A stretch of 64,000 nucleotides of DNA from Paenibacillus zeisoli (GTDB lineage Bacteria; Bacillota; Bacilli; Paenibacillales; Paenibacillaceae), in the NCBI RefSeq assembly GCF_003994465.1, contig NZ_RZNX01000006.1, positions 1 through 64,000 of the forward strand, read 5' to 3'. A model generated the notes under the pieces. It did not search any database. It was not told the DNA's origin and saw only the letters and a list, made by a program, of their open reading frames with translations. The translations under genes were made by a program, and so were the position numbers. Shown here piece by piece: positions 29,247-38,062 of the stretch (the first letter of the stretch is position 1; each line of letters begins with the position of its first letter).

Positions 29247-30362
29247 TTAAGAATTATAGGATTGCTTGACAAGATACTGACTGTATTGAAAAATACGCTC
29301 CAGTGATTTCTTGCGGATATGAGGTTCATCAAATTTCATCGGTTTGGCATTGGCCTCGAAGAACCAGATCTTCCCTTCCATGTCCACGCCCAGATCCATG
29401 GACATTTCACCAAGCATGTGTCCTGATCCACGCTCGATCTGCCGAGCGATAAGCAGGGCATTGGATTTGACACGGTTCATCATGCCGGAAGTGAGCTCCC
29501 GGCCGAAGACAAGTGCAAGCAGCTCCTCAGGATCCTCCACACTGCCGCCCTGCGGAACATGTGTGGTGATTCTGCGGTGGCCTGCCTGCCTGGCTCCGAT
29601 TCCGGTAACAAGCCATTGTCCTTTTCCGTTCTTCTGGACGAGGACACGTAGGTCGAACTGCCGTCCGTTATGGGACACCAGCTCGATCCCTTCCTGAACG
29701 ATATAATTTGTCATACCTATCTCATTGCGGATTCTCTTCCAGATCTCAGAGAGGGAAGAGGATTTAACCACCATGATTTTGCGGGGAGACTGAATCGTGA
29801 GCTGCAAAGGATTGGATTCATTCTCGACATACTTCAGCCGCATGATGCCTTTGCCTGCCTTGCCGCTTTCAGGCTTGAGATACAGGTTCGGATAGTTCCG
29901 TATCATAGCCGAGAGGGCTTTATATCCGGTCAGCCTCTTGGTGGCCGGGACGAATGATTTGGTCGAGTGGGATTTCCTCAGCCAGGCGAACAGCTCCCAT
30001 TTATTGAAGAAGAATGGATTGAACAAATGAATGTCCGGGTGAGCCAGACATGACTCGATTTTTCTCCGAACAGCAGGCCTTTCTTCTGCTTTTCGCTGTG
30101 GAATCCGGTTATAGATGACATTGGGGAGAGGGAACCACTGCTCCTCCCAAAGCTTCTTTTCCTGTATGAATGCATAACCGAGCACTTTATTGCCGGACAG
30201 CTTCAGATCCCTGGAGGTCACGACAAATACGGGGATATCCAGATCTTTGCCCATTTTGGCGATATCACGAAAGTTTTTGCGGTTGCCTTGGAATCGCTTG
30301 TATTTATCGTGGCTTGTTAATATGGCAATGAGCGGTTTAGGTTCCTCATGCAGGCCAATCAT
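29247..30362 (-). CDS. YheC/YheD-family ATP-grasp protein (short type)
   Basis: The protein has 371 residues and starts in an ATGA overlap with the preceding gene. It opens with LIAILTSHDKYKRFQGN, has YLKPESGKAGKGIMRLKY as the ATP loop, VQEGIELVSHNGRQFDLRVL, and ends with the metal site WFFEANAKPMKFD. Asn replaces Pro after the Glu-Ala, compared with the last copy of the array. It lacks the N-terminal extra domain of the long paralogues. Confidence 0.88.
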   Translation of the reverse strand: MIGLHEEPKPLIAILTSHDKYKRFQGNRKNFRDIAKMGKDLDIPVFVVTSRDLKLSGNKVLGYAFIQEKKLWEEQWFPLPNVIYNRIPQRKAEERPAVRRKIESCLAHPDIHLFNPFFFNKWELFAWLRKSHSTKSFVPATKRLTGYKALSAMIRNYPNLYLKPESGKAGKGIMRLKYVENESNPLQLTIQSPRKIMVVKSSSLSEIWKRIRNEIGMTNYIVQEGIELVSHNGRQFDLRVLVQKNGKGQWLVTGIGARQAGHRRITTHVPQGGSVEDPEELLALVFGRELTSGMMNRVKSNALLIARQIERGSGHMLGEMSMDLGVDMEGKIWFFEANAKPMKFDEPHIRKKSLERIFQYSQYLVKQSYNS

Positions 30363-31732
30363 ACGCCTTCCCTCCGGCGGAATTTGCTCAAGTATAAGCA
30401 GTGTTCCAATATGTGCTCAACCGAGGCTTTACCTTCAGCACGGAGCGAGGGGTGTCGGAAGATCGAACGTCCAGGCTTGGCATTGGCTTCAAACATCCAG
30501 ATGTTCTCGTCTTTGTCGATACCAAAGTCAAAGCCGATCTCACCGATGAGATGCTGATCGCGGGCCTCAATGGCTTCTGCAATCGTAATGGCGGTCTTCT
30601 TGGCGTTGTTCAGCACTTCCTCGCCTCTAGCGCCAAACACACGGCTGAGCGCCTGCTGAGGTGTAAGCAGGGAACCCCCATTCTTGAGGTGGGTGGTTAC
30701 ACTGCCTTTACCGGCTTTCTTGGCGCCAATTCCAACCACAACCCATTGGTTCTTCCCATTCTTGTGCATATGAAAACGGAAGTCTAGCGGGCAGGCATCA
30801 ATCTCAATGAGACGAATCCCCTGTTGAACTACGTAGCTGCGCAGCGTACGGCCATGCCGGGTCTGCAGGGTCTTGATCAGGCTGCTAAACGTGGCGAAAC
30901 GCTGCAGCACATTTCCCTTCGTGTTGCGGTAACGGGCATAATAGCCTCGTTTGGGTACATAAGATAACCTGTATATTCCTTTACCAAGACTTCCAGCCGA
31001 AGGCTTATAATACACGAAAGAGTGCCGGTCAAGCATATCCTTGATTTGCTCGGGTGTAGGATTCATATGAGATTCCGGGATATGCTGAGCGGCCAGAGGA
31101 TCATTCTCAAGCAAGCGGTAAATATCCGATTTGTTGAAGAAGCTCCAGTTGAAGAAAGGGATTTTCTTTCTTATAAAACGCTCTCTCAGCTGATTTATCG
31201 AGGTGGATGTCTCAGCCCGTCTGCTGGGGAGACGATTATAGACAACATCAGGAAGCGGAACCCGCTTTCTTGTGAACCGGTCCGTCTCTGTCAGGAAATA
31301 ACCGTTGACGGACTCATCCTGCCAATCAATATCCCGGGGTGTAAAAGCAAAAATATAAGATTGGTTACTGCCTTCCCGCAGCAATTGCTTGATGAACCCG
31401 GTCCGAGAACCAAAGGGATTAATCAGCGAGCTGGTGCCGTCAGACAGTATACCGATCAGCGGTCCAATCTGAACCTCGCCAGCATCCAGGTTACGCAGAA
31501 AGACGCCGCCTGACATCGGGACCTTGATGCCCTTCCTTACGCCTGAAGCAAGATACAGGTGGTTACCCTGTTTGTTGATCGGTTTCACGAGAGCCGGGAT
31601 ACGCTCGCCTCCAAGTCTGAGCTTCACTGACTTTTTGCCGGAAAGCTTGAGGCTCTTCATCAGTGCGCCGGAGACATAGACGATCTTTTGGGGCTGCTGC
31701 GTGAAGTGAACATTACAAAAGGTCATGCTCAT
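30359..31732 (-). CDS. YheD-type ATP-grasp protein (long type)
   Basis: This protein of 457 residues has a beta-rich N-terminal domain (about 1-100, VYVSGALMKSLKLSGKKSVKLRLG) before the ATP-grasp core. Motifs are YYKPSAGSLGKGIYRLSY, VQQGIRLIEIDACPLDFRFHM, VGIGAKKAGKGSVTTHLKNGG, and WMFEANAKPGRSIF. It overlaps both neighbours by four bases (ATGA), so at least three array members are translationally coupled. Compared with the long copy at 32886-34253, the domain order is the same but the sequence is strongly diverged. Confidence 0.9.
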   Translation of the reverse strand: MSMTFCNVHFTQQPQKIVYVSGALMKSLKLSGKKSVKLRLGGERIPALVKPINKQGNHLYLASGVRKGIKVPMSGGVFLRNLDAGEVQIGPLIGILSDGTSSLINPFGSRTGFIKQLLREGSNQSYIFAFTPRDIDWQDESVNGYFLTETDRFTRKRVPLPDVVYNRLPSRRAETSTSINQLRERFIRKKIPFFNWSFFNKSDIYRLLENDPLAAQHIPESHMNPTPEQIKDMLDRHSFVYYKPSAGSLGKGIYRLSYVPKRGYYARYRNTKGNVLQRFATFSSLIKTLQTRHGRTLRSYVVQQGIRLIEIDACPLDFRFHMHKNGKNQWVVVGIGAKKAGKGSVTTHLKNGGSLLTPQQALSRVFGARGEEVLNNAKKTAITIAEAIEARDQHLIGEIGFDFGIDKDENIWMFEANAKPGRSIFRHPSLRAEGKASVEHILEHCLYLSKFRRREGV

Positions 31733-32871
31733 GAATTTACCCTCCTAAGTTGCCGGAGCCATAGATAGCGGGCATACATCACGGGATTCTCTACCGATTT
31801 ACGCGCGCTCCTTGGGTCTCCGATTTGAAAAAAAGCGGAACGTCCGGGTTTGGAATTTACCTCGATAATCCACACGCGGCCTTTCCGGTCGACCCCGAAA
31901 TCAATGCCAAGCTCGGCAAGCCGTCCGAAGCAGCTTTCCAGATATTCAGGGATTTCCGCGGACAGACGCCGGATGGTGCCGAATATCAAGGAAGCAGCGG
32001 TCTCACCAAATTCCAGGTTCATAAAACGACCTGCTTCAACCGCGGTTCCGCCTCCATGCAGATTGGAAGTCACCGAGTCCTGCTCACCGAGCCGGACGGC
32101 CATTCCGGTTAAGCCCCAACGGCCGGATTCATTCTTTTGCATCAAGACACGTACATCGAAGGGCCTGCCATTTGCGTTAGTTAATTGCAGATAGGGCTGG
32201 ATGATAAAGGCACGCTCTCCCATGAAACGTTCAATCCAGGCTGCACCTGTCTCCCATTCATGAAAATGCTTATGGAACAGAACATTATTGTTGTCTCTGC
32301 CGATCAGCATCATGTGATGATCATCATCAGCAAGACGCACATGCAGGGTCATCTTGCCATGTGTTCCGCTGTGAGGCTTTAGAAATACTTCATGATCATG
32401 GTGTAACAGCCATCTGGCGAGCTGCCTGGAATTCTTGTATTTCGTCGTCTTCGGGAGATACGGACGGAAGATCTCCGCACGCCTTAGACTTTGATATACA
32501 TTCCATTTCCCGGAGAGGCCCCTGGCCAAGTATTGGAAATGATGGCCGTCTTCTGTTATGCGGGTCAGCCTCTGACGAATAGTCTGAAGCTGGCAGGGAT
32601 CATGGTAATTCACCCGGTCATAAATAATGTCCGGCACTGGAAAAGTAACGGAAAGCCACTTACCCCGGCTGTATTGATACCCTTCAAAGATGGTTCCATC
32701 CTCAGGCACTGCTTCAGCCGTGAATACGTAGACTTTTAAATTGTGCTTGGCTCCCGCCAAGGTCAGCCTGCGGCAGAAGACCGTCTCGCCAAATGGGGGG
32801 AATGAATTCAGATTCCCGGATACCATGACCCCCATCACGGCACCGGCTGCTGGAGTGAACCTTTGATTCAT
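31729..32871 (-). CDS. YheC-type ATP-grasp protein (short type)
   Basis: The 380-residue protein opens with VMGVMVSGNLNSFPPFGETVF. The ATP loop is FLKPHSGTHGKMTLHVR: the GKGI of the other copies is lost, which may alter nucleotide binding. Then come VRVLMQKNESGRWGLTG and the metal site WIIEVNSKPGRSAFF. AAGGAGGA lies 8 bases before the ATG. It follows the long copy after 14 bases, repeating the YheD-YheC arrangement of B. subtilis. Confidence 0.88.
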   Translation of the reverse strand: MNQRFTPAAGAVMGVMVSGNLNSFPPFGETVFCRRLTLAGAKHNLKVYVFTAEAVPEDGTIFEGYQYSRGKWLSVTFPVPDIIYDRVNYHDPCQLQTIRQRLTRITEDGHHFQYLARGLSGKWNVYQSLRRAEIFRPYLPKTTKYKNSRQLARWLLHHDHEVFLKPHSGTHGKMTLHVRLADDDHHMMLIGRDNNNVLFHKHFHEWETGAAWIERFMGERAFIIQPYLQLTNANGRPFDVRVLMQKNESGRWGLTGMAVRLGEQDSVTSNLHGGGTAVEAGRFMNLEFGETAASLIFGTIRRLSAEIPEYLESCFGRLAELGIDFGVDRKGRVWIIEVNSKPGRSAFFQIGDPRSARKSVENPVMYARYLWLRQLRRVNS

Positions 32872-32885
32872 AACAGGTTCCTCCT

Positions 32886-34253
32886 TTATGAACCGGACAG
32901 ATAGGTGGCGTAGTCAATCATGCGCTTGACGGATGGACGAATCTTACCGGTGGCAAGCGGGGTATTGTCATTCTTGGACGGCTTCGAATTGACCTCAATC
33001 AGCCAGACCTTCCCGAAAGTATCCATGGCCAGGTCAATCCCAAGCTCTCCAAAATGGGCCGGGATATGAGCTTCAATGCCCCCGGCAATATCAAGTGCGG
33101 CCTTCTTCAGACGAAGGCCCGCCTTCGCCTTAACCTCTGCTGGGAGCGAGGTCTTGCTCACTGCGTCCTTGACGGTGCTTAAAGATCCGCCCCGGGCAAG
33201 ATTGGATACGAAGTGCTGGGTTCCTGCGATACGGGCCACGATGGAGGTGATCTCCCATTTGCCGAGCCGGTTCTTCTGGACCAAAGCTCTGAAGTCAACA
33301 GGTCTTCCCGACAGATCGATGAGAGTAAGTCCCTGCTGGATCTGATAGCGGGTGGTTTTCATTTTCCCGGAAAGCGAAGAGAAGAGCTTTGTTAAAGACT
33401 CGAAATTCTGTCTGCGTGCACCCCCGACTTGGGTAGCCAGTGTCTGATAGGTGCCTTCGGGATTCTTCGAAATCCGAATGATTCCTTTGCCAAGACTTCC
33501 TCTGATCGGCTTGAGGAACACGACAGGATAGCGGCTGCACATCGCTTTGAGCATGGCGTAATTACGGAACAAATGAGATTCCGGGAGATAACGAAGTAAG
33601 GCCTGGTCCGTCTTCAATGCATCGAAAACTTCGGTTTTGTCCAGAAACTTTTCATTAAAAAAATGGCTGCCGTAACGGGATTTTACTTCTTTCATGAAAT
33701 GCTGTACGCTAGGTTTGTTCTCAAGCTTGCGGGAAGTCAGCCGATTGTAGAAGACATCGGCAGCGGGCAGATCTGCCTGGCGCCAGCCGTCACTATATAC
33801 CCACCCTTGGATGTGATCAGGATCGGGTCCAATGTGATCGGTGGTGAAGAAGTAAGCATAGGCTCCCTGCTTCTTGCAGGCATGGATCATTTCCCGGCAG
33901 AACATCGTTATTGAACCAAAGGGTCTGTCAGGTGAATCCGGATAATCCCGGCTGATCAGTACTCCTATGAGCGGTCCGAGCCGAAGCAGGGAAGTGCCCC
34001 GCTTGAAGGAAAGATGCAGGGAGGACCTTGGTGCAAGGCCCATTTTATGCGCCATTCCTTGACTGATTCGGATACCGGCATACCTGGGGAGAGATAGAAC
34101 CTTGACGTTTTGCTTGAACGATCCAAAAGAAAGCTGAAGATAGCGGTTTGTTGGAATCTTCCACCGCTTAACCATCATTTCCCCGAGGATTATGGTATCT
34201 TCGTCCAGTAATCCTGGATTCATGATCTGTACCGATACTTTTTTGGAGGACAT
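32886..34253 (-). CDS. yheD: YheD-type ATP-grasp protein (long type), first gene of the array
   Basis: The protein of about 455 residues has an N-terminal beta domain (to about residue 105, RYLQLSFGSFKQNVKVLSL), then the ATP-grasp core: FLKPIRGSLGKGIIRISK, QQGLTLIDLSGRPVDFRALV, HFGELGIDLAMD and WLIEVNSKPSKND. The frame is open to 34319, but AAGGAGAT 9 bases before ATG 34253 decides the start. The gene is divergent from yheA, as expected from the B. subtilis yheA-yheC-yheD neighbourhood. It probably reads as the first gene of a six-gene unit expressed during sporulation. Confidence 0.9.
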   Translation of the reverse strand: MSSKKVSVQIMNPGLLDEDTIILGEMMVKRWKIPTNRYLQLSFGSFKQNVKVLSLPRYAGIRISQGMAHKMGLAPRSSLHLSFKRGTSLLRLGPLIGVLISRDYPDSPDRPFGSITMFCREMIHACKKQGAYAYFFTTDHIGPDPDHIQGWVYSDGWRQADLPAADVFYNRLTSRKLENKPSVQHFMKEVKSRYGSHFFNEKFLDKTEVFDALKTDQALLRYLPESHLFRNYAMLKAMCSRYPVVFLKPIRGSLGKGIIRISKNPEGTYQTLATQVGGARRQNFESLTKLFSSLSGKMKTTRYQIQQGLTLIDLSGRPVDFRALVQKNRLGKWEITSIVARIAGTQHFVSNLARGGSLSTVKDAVSKTSLPAEVKAKAGLRLKKAALDIAGGIEAHIPAHFGELGIDLAMDTFGKVWLIEVNSKPSKNDNTPLATGKIRPSVKRMIDYATYLSGS

Positions 34254-34455
34254 GAAGTGGATCTCCTTCCAACCGCAACGGGTAGATGAACGTGCAGAAT
34301 GAAGGGATATCGCAATCATTCTGCCGGAGAAGGGTATCTGCGGAATGCATGTAATTCACTATATGAGGACATAAACCCCTTGGTGATTGCCCCTTTTTCA
34401 AAGGACAAACTGTTTTGCATGAAATCATTGAAGACAAATCAGGAGGAATGAACAG

Positions 34456-34800
34456 ATGAATATTTACGATAAGGCTCATGAATTGGCACAAGCTCTGAAG
34501 GACAGCCAGGAGGTACAGGAGATCACTGCGGCAGTGAAGCTTATTGATGCCGACTCAGATAGCAAGAGAATGCTGGATGAATTCCGCAATCGTCAGAATG
34601 AGCTTCAGCAGCGGATGATGTCCGGTGACATGCCTTCGCCTGAAGAGATGGAGAACATGGAGAAGCAGTTCGAAGTGCTTAGCCTCAACCTGAACATCCG
34701 CCGGTTGTTCGACGCTGAGCGTCGTCTGAGCGTGATTATCCAGGACGTGAACAAAATTATTGCGGACAGCCTTCAGCATTTGTACGGCGCTCAAATGTAA
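34456..34800 (+). CDS. yheA: YlbF/YmcA-related protein YheA (UPF0342)
   Basis: The 114-residue all-helical protein has the YheA/YlbF pattern IYDKAHELAQALKDSQE and NLNIRRLFDAERRLSVIIQDVNKIIAD. YlbF and YmcA relatives act in RNA processing and developmental control; YheA itself has no settled role. AGGAGGA precedes the ATG by 8 bases. It stands divergent from the YheD/YheC array, as in B. subtilis. Confidence 0.92.
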   Translation: MNIYDKAHELAQALKDSQEVQEITAAVKLIDADSDSKRMLDEFRNRQNELQQRMMSGDMPSPEEMENMEKQFEVLSLNLNIRRLFDAERRLSVIIQDVNKIIADSLQHLYGAQM

Positions 34801-34832
34801 AATATTTTTGTGCCGCTTGTCTCATATTTCGG

Positions 34833-34882
34833 GCATCTCCTTCATAGAGTAGAAATATAGATTAAGAGAGCGAAGGAGATGC
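34833..34882 (+). promoter_or_regulatory. Hairpin that could hide a ribosome binding site
   Basis: GCATCTCCTTC (34833-34843) is the exact complement of GAAGGAGATGC (34872-34882). The second arm contains the ribosome binding site (AAGGAG) of the gene at 34890. The loop is 28 bases. The pairing would sequester the site in the mRNA, if transcription starts upstream of the first arm. Confidence 0.5.
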
Positions 34883-34889
34883 TGCTGTA

Positions 34890-35174
34890 ATGATGAGACA
34901 GAGCAAATGGAAAAATGTGATTTATATGTTGATCGCTTTGGCAATGCTTATCTATGCCCTGCCCATGATTTCATTTAAGCCCGGTGCGGGCTGGGTATCC
35001 GTGTTCGGCATGGTCTGGGCGGCGTTCGCCTTTCTGATTATCGGCGCCCATCTGCATTTCCTGCTCGGTGTCGATGCGGAGAAGCAGCGGGCGCTGGACC
35101 AGATCCGCAAGGCGAAGCTGATGGACTGGCAGCGGAAGTGGGCTGGTGAGAAGAAAGAGAGTCAAGGCTTGTAA
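34890..35174 (+). CDS. Small membrane protein, unknown
   Basis: The 94-residue protein has two hydrophobic helices (about residues 8-27 and 37-59) followed by a charged amphipathic tail, AEKQRALDQIRKAKLMDWQRKW. I do not recognise a named family. Its AAGGAG site lies inside a predicted hairpin (see 34833-34882), 11 bases from the first of two ATG codons. A terminator follows. Confidence 0.75.
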   Translation: MMRQSKWKNVIYMLIALAMLIYALPMISFKPGAGWVSVFGMVWAAFAFLIIGAHLHFLLGVDAEKQRALDQIRKAKLMDWQRKWAGEKKESQGL

Positions 35175-35200
35175 TTGCGTAATGAGGTTCATAGACGAAG

Positions 35201-35231
35201 AAGGATGGCTCCCGCGGGCCATCCTTTTTGT
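35201..35231 (+). terminator. Terminator
   Basis: AAGGATGGC/GCCATCCTT form a perfect 9-bp stem with an 8-base loop, followed by a T run. Confidence 0.88.
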
Positions 35232-35315
35232 TTTGAAGACTGCGATGTGTATTTTATAAAACAACGATGTATAATAGATACAGAATAGTACAGATTTGAT
35301 CGGAGGGTATAACAG

Positions 35316-36653
35316 TTGGAAGGGCATGAAGAGTCAATTACTAAGCATGAACAGCTGCTTCAGCATATCGAAGGGCTAAAGATAGGGACCAAAATCTCGG
35401 TCCGCAAGCTGGCCAAGAATCTTGGGGTGAGTGAAGGGACCGCCTACCGGGCGGTGAAGGAAGCTGAGAACTTGGGGATTGTAATCACCAAGGAGCGGAT
35501 CGGTACAGTTCGTGTGGAGAAGAAACCCCGGAACATTACAGATCAGCTTTCATTCGGGGACGTAGTGGATATTGTTGAAGGTCACGTACTTGGAGGAGCA
35601 GAGCAGGGCCTGCAGAAGACGCTGCATAAGTATGTGATCGGCGCCATGAAGATTGACGCTATGGCCCGTTATATCGATGCTGGGAGCCTGCTGATCGTCG
35701 GGAACCGGGAGGACGCCCACTTTCTGGCGTTGGAGCAGGGAGCGGGGGTGCTGATTACGGGAGGCTTTGGGACCAGCCGGGAGGTGAAGCAGCTGGCTGA
35801 CAAGCTGTCGCTGCCCATTATCTCTTCCAGACACGACACGTTCACGGTAGCTTCCATGATTAATAGAGCGATCTTCGACCGTCTGATCAAGAAGAAGATC
35901 ATGCTGGTAGAAGATATTATTTCTTCAAGAGTCAGGGTCAGCACGCTGAAGGTCAACAGCAATGTGTCTGATTTCGAAGAGCTGGCCAGAGAGACGGGCT
36001 ACCAGCGCTTTCCGGTCGTGGATGAGTGGAATCGGGTTATCGGCATTATCAGCCGCAAGGATGTTGAAGACATTCCGGCGGAATCAAGCATTGAGAAGCT
36101 GCTCACACGTCACCCGATCACAGCGGGCATGCATACCTCGTTGGCTTCAGCTGCACAGATTATGACGTGGGAAGGCATTGATTTCCTGCCAATTGTGGAC
36201 CGCAATCGCAAGCTGATCTCTTCGGTGACCCGCAAGGAAGTCCTGCAGGCGATGCGTGATGCACAGAATCAGCCCCAACTGGGCGAGACATTTGAGCATT
36301 TGATGTGGAATGGATTTGCAGAAGAGCGGGGAGAGGACGGACGGTTATTTTTTCACGGGATGATTACGCCCCAAATGTCTACGAATCTGGGGACGATCTC
36401 GCAGGGGGTACTAACAGCGCTGCTAAGTCAGGCAGGCCTTAGTGCAGCAAAGGATGTGAACGGCAATGACCATATTGTGGACAATCTGACCACCTACTTC
36501 GTGCGGCCGGTTCAGATTGAGTACCCGGTTGTCATCTCACCGGTCGTTCTTGAGGTTAGCAGGCGCGCATGCAAGCTGGAAATCGCCATGACCCATCAGG
36601 ACAGTCTTGTCGCCAAGGCGGTAATGACGCTCCAGTCTATTGATCATGCGTAA
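35316..36653 (+). CDS. ytoI: DRTGG-CBS-hotdog domain regulator YtoI
   Basis: The domain order is an N-terminal winged-helix segment (SVRKLAKNLGVSEGTAYRAVKEA, about residues 25-55), a DRTGG domain (about 75-190, GAMKIDAMARYIDAGSLLIVGNRED), two CBS domains (about 195-320) and a C-terminal hotdog thioesterase-like domain (about 325-445). This matches YtoI of B. subtilis, a presumed ligand-sensing regulator, possibly for adenine nucleotides and acyl-CoA. The start is TTG with GGAGGG 9 bases before it. It faces ytpI tail to tail. Confidence 0.9.
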   Translation: MEGHEESITKHEQLLQHIEGLKIGTKISVRKLAKNLGVSEGTAYRAVKEAENLGIVITKERIGTVRVEKKPRNITDQLSFGDVVDIVEGHVLGGAEQGLQKTLHKYVIGAMKIDAMARYIDAGSLLIVGNREDAHFLALEQGAGVLITGGFGTSREVKQLADKLSLPIISSRHDTFTVASMINRAIFDRLIKKKIMLVEDIISSRVRVSTLKVNSNVSDFEELARETGYQRFPVVDEWNRVIGIISRKDVEDIPAESSIEKLLTRHPITAGMHTSLASAAQIMTWEGIDFLPIVDRNRKLISSVTRKEVLQAMRDAQNQPQLGETFEHLMWNGFAEERGEDGRLFFHGMITPQMSTNLGTISQGVLTALLSQAGLSAAKDVNGNDHIVDNLTTYFVRPVQIEYPVVISPVVLEVSRRACKLEIAMTHQDSLVAKAVMTLQSIDHA

Positions 36654-36657
36654 GGCT

Positions 36658-36954
36658 CTAGGATTGTCTGCGGGTGTAGAAACCGATATTGCGCAGCCCG
36701 GCAAAAATATTAAAAGCTCCGAGAACCATGAACAAAGCACCGATGACGACGCGCAGCGATGATCCGGTGAACATGAACATCTGGATGACCGCCAGCACAA
36801 TAAGCATTACACCCATACTGACGTTGTTCTTGGCTGCATTCATTCCGCGTACAGCGGGGTCGATGGAGCGCCGGGACCGAAAGCTGAAATATACAGAACA
36901 TACACAAGCAATGATCAATACAGCATAAAGTACGTATTCAATGGCTTGAATCAT
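36658..36954 (-). CDS. ytpI: YtpI family membrane protein
   Basis: The 98-residue protein has three hydrophobic helices, and its core NNVSMGVMLIVLAVIQMFMF with the end ALFMVLGAFNIFAGLR resembles YtpI. Function is unknown. AAGGAG lies about 14 bases before the ATG, which is long. It neighbours ytoI, as in B. subtilis. Confidence 0.82.
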   Translation of the reverse strand: MIQAIEYVLYAVLIIACVCSVYFSFRSRRSIDPAVRGMNAAKNNVSMGVMLIVLAVIQMFMFTGSSLRVVIGALFMVLGAFNIFAGLRNIGFYTRRQS

Positions 36955-37057
36955 TTTAGAAGAGCAGCTCCTTTATCCATGGACATTCTGTTCTGATTGT
37001 AACATGAATGCGGATAGGGAATGAACATAAGATTGCTTTGTCTCCGGATTTCATCAT

Positions 37058-37546
37058 TTAGCTGCGGATGTAAGGCTTCACCTCGATCCAGATCTGGAGA
37101 ATCCCCTCGCTGACGAGCATCGTCTTGATCTGTACGGCGTATTCCTTGTCGCGGACGATATAGATTTTGCGGTTAAGGAAAGTTCTTGCCATCTTGGCAT
37201 CCGAGTCAATTTCGAACATGCTGCGACCACGGAGAACCAGCAGCTCCTGCTGCAATTTATGGACGATTTCTTTGGAGGCTACGGGATCGAGCGTATGATC
37301 ACCCTCCTCAACCCGGATTTTGATCGACTTGATAATCGTCTGGCGTTTGCTGAATTTCTTCATGGTCTTCAGTTCGTCCTGAGACTGGCTCAGCTCGATT
37401 TGAAGATCCTTGTTCTCGATCCAGAGCTGATTGTAGCTTAGATGAAAGATGCTGTTATAGATGACTGCGCCAATGACCATGCCGATAATAAAAATAGAAG
37501 TAAGCTGGGCGAAGGAACGAACCCGTTCGCGGGGGCTCTTGCTCAT
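37058..37546 (-). CDS. ytrI: Sporulation membrane protein YtrI
   Basis: The protein of about 162 residues has one membrane helix (about residues 13-33) and an extracytoplasmic coiled-coil (ENKDLQIELSQSQDELKTMKKFSK), then a compact domain ending IWIEVKPYIRS. YtrI is needed for efficient sporulation in B. subtilis. The frame opens at 37582, but GGGTGA about 8 bases before ATG 37546 supports the shorter form. It follows ytrH by 8 bases. Confidence 0.87.
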   Translation of the reverse strand: MSKSPRERVRSFAQLTSIFIIGMVIGAVIYNSIFHLSYNQLWIENKDLQIELSQSQDELKTMKKFSKRQTIIKSIKIRVEEGDHTLDPVASKEIVHKLQQELLVLRGRSMFEIDSDAKMARTFLNRKIYIVRDKEYAVQIKTMLVSEGILQIWIEVKPYIRS

Positions 37547-37554
37547 CGTATCCG

Positions 37555-37884
37555 TCACCCTTTCCCTCCGCCGCAGACCCATTTCACAAGCTCTGATCCA
37601 AGATGGGCCCCGATAAAGGCAAACAGCAGAAAGAGGATCTGCTTGATTACCGGAGACAGATTTCCGTCAAAAAAATTGCTTTCTATGACCCTCATCGGGT
37701 CAATGGTTCCGCCGATGGCTGCAGCAAGCGCCCAGATCTTGATGCGATCGGATACATCCAGCATCGTCTGGGTTGGCGGCTGAAGCGAGACGACTGCCCC
37801 GATGCCTCCCAGCAGCGACCCCCCCAGTACAATTCCGAATGCTATAAAAAAGTCCAGCAGTGCTTTGCTTATAAAGGTGCTCAT
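37555..37884 (-). CDS. ytrH: Sporulation membrane protein YtrH
   Basis: The 109-residue, three-helix membrane protein is Gly-rich in its first helices (GIVLGGSLLGGIGAVVSL) and matches YtrH in length and position, next to ytrI and dnaE. In B. subtilis ytrH and ytrI are expressed under sigma-E. GAGGGG precedes the ATG. Confidence 0.88.
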   Translation of the reverse strand: MSTFISKALLDFFIAFGIVLGGSLLGGIGAVVSLQPPTQTMLDVSDRIKIWALAAAIGGTIDPMRVIESNFFDGNLSPVIKQILFLLFAFIGAHLGSELVKWVCGGGKG

Positions 37885-38062
37885 GCCCCTGCCCCTCGCT
37901 TTCTTGTATACATTCCGGGGGCTGTCCCAAGCTTCGCTTGTCCGGCCGCTCCTATACCATTGTATGGGCGCTTCGAAGCCGTCTATGATAAAATATTGAT
38001 TATAAATATTAATTTTTTAAGAAGAGAACCCGCCCTGATGTGACGGAGGAAGGAACCTGCAT

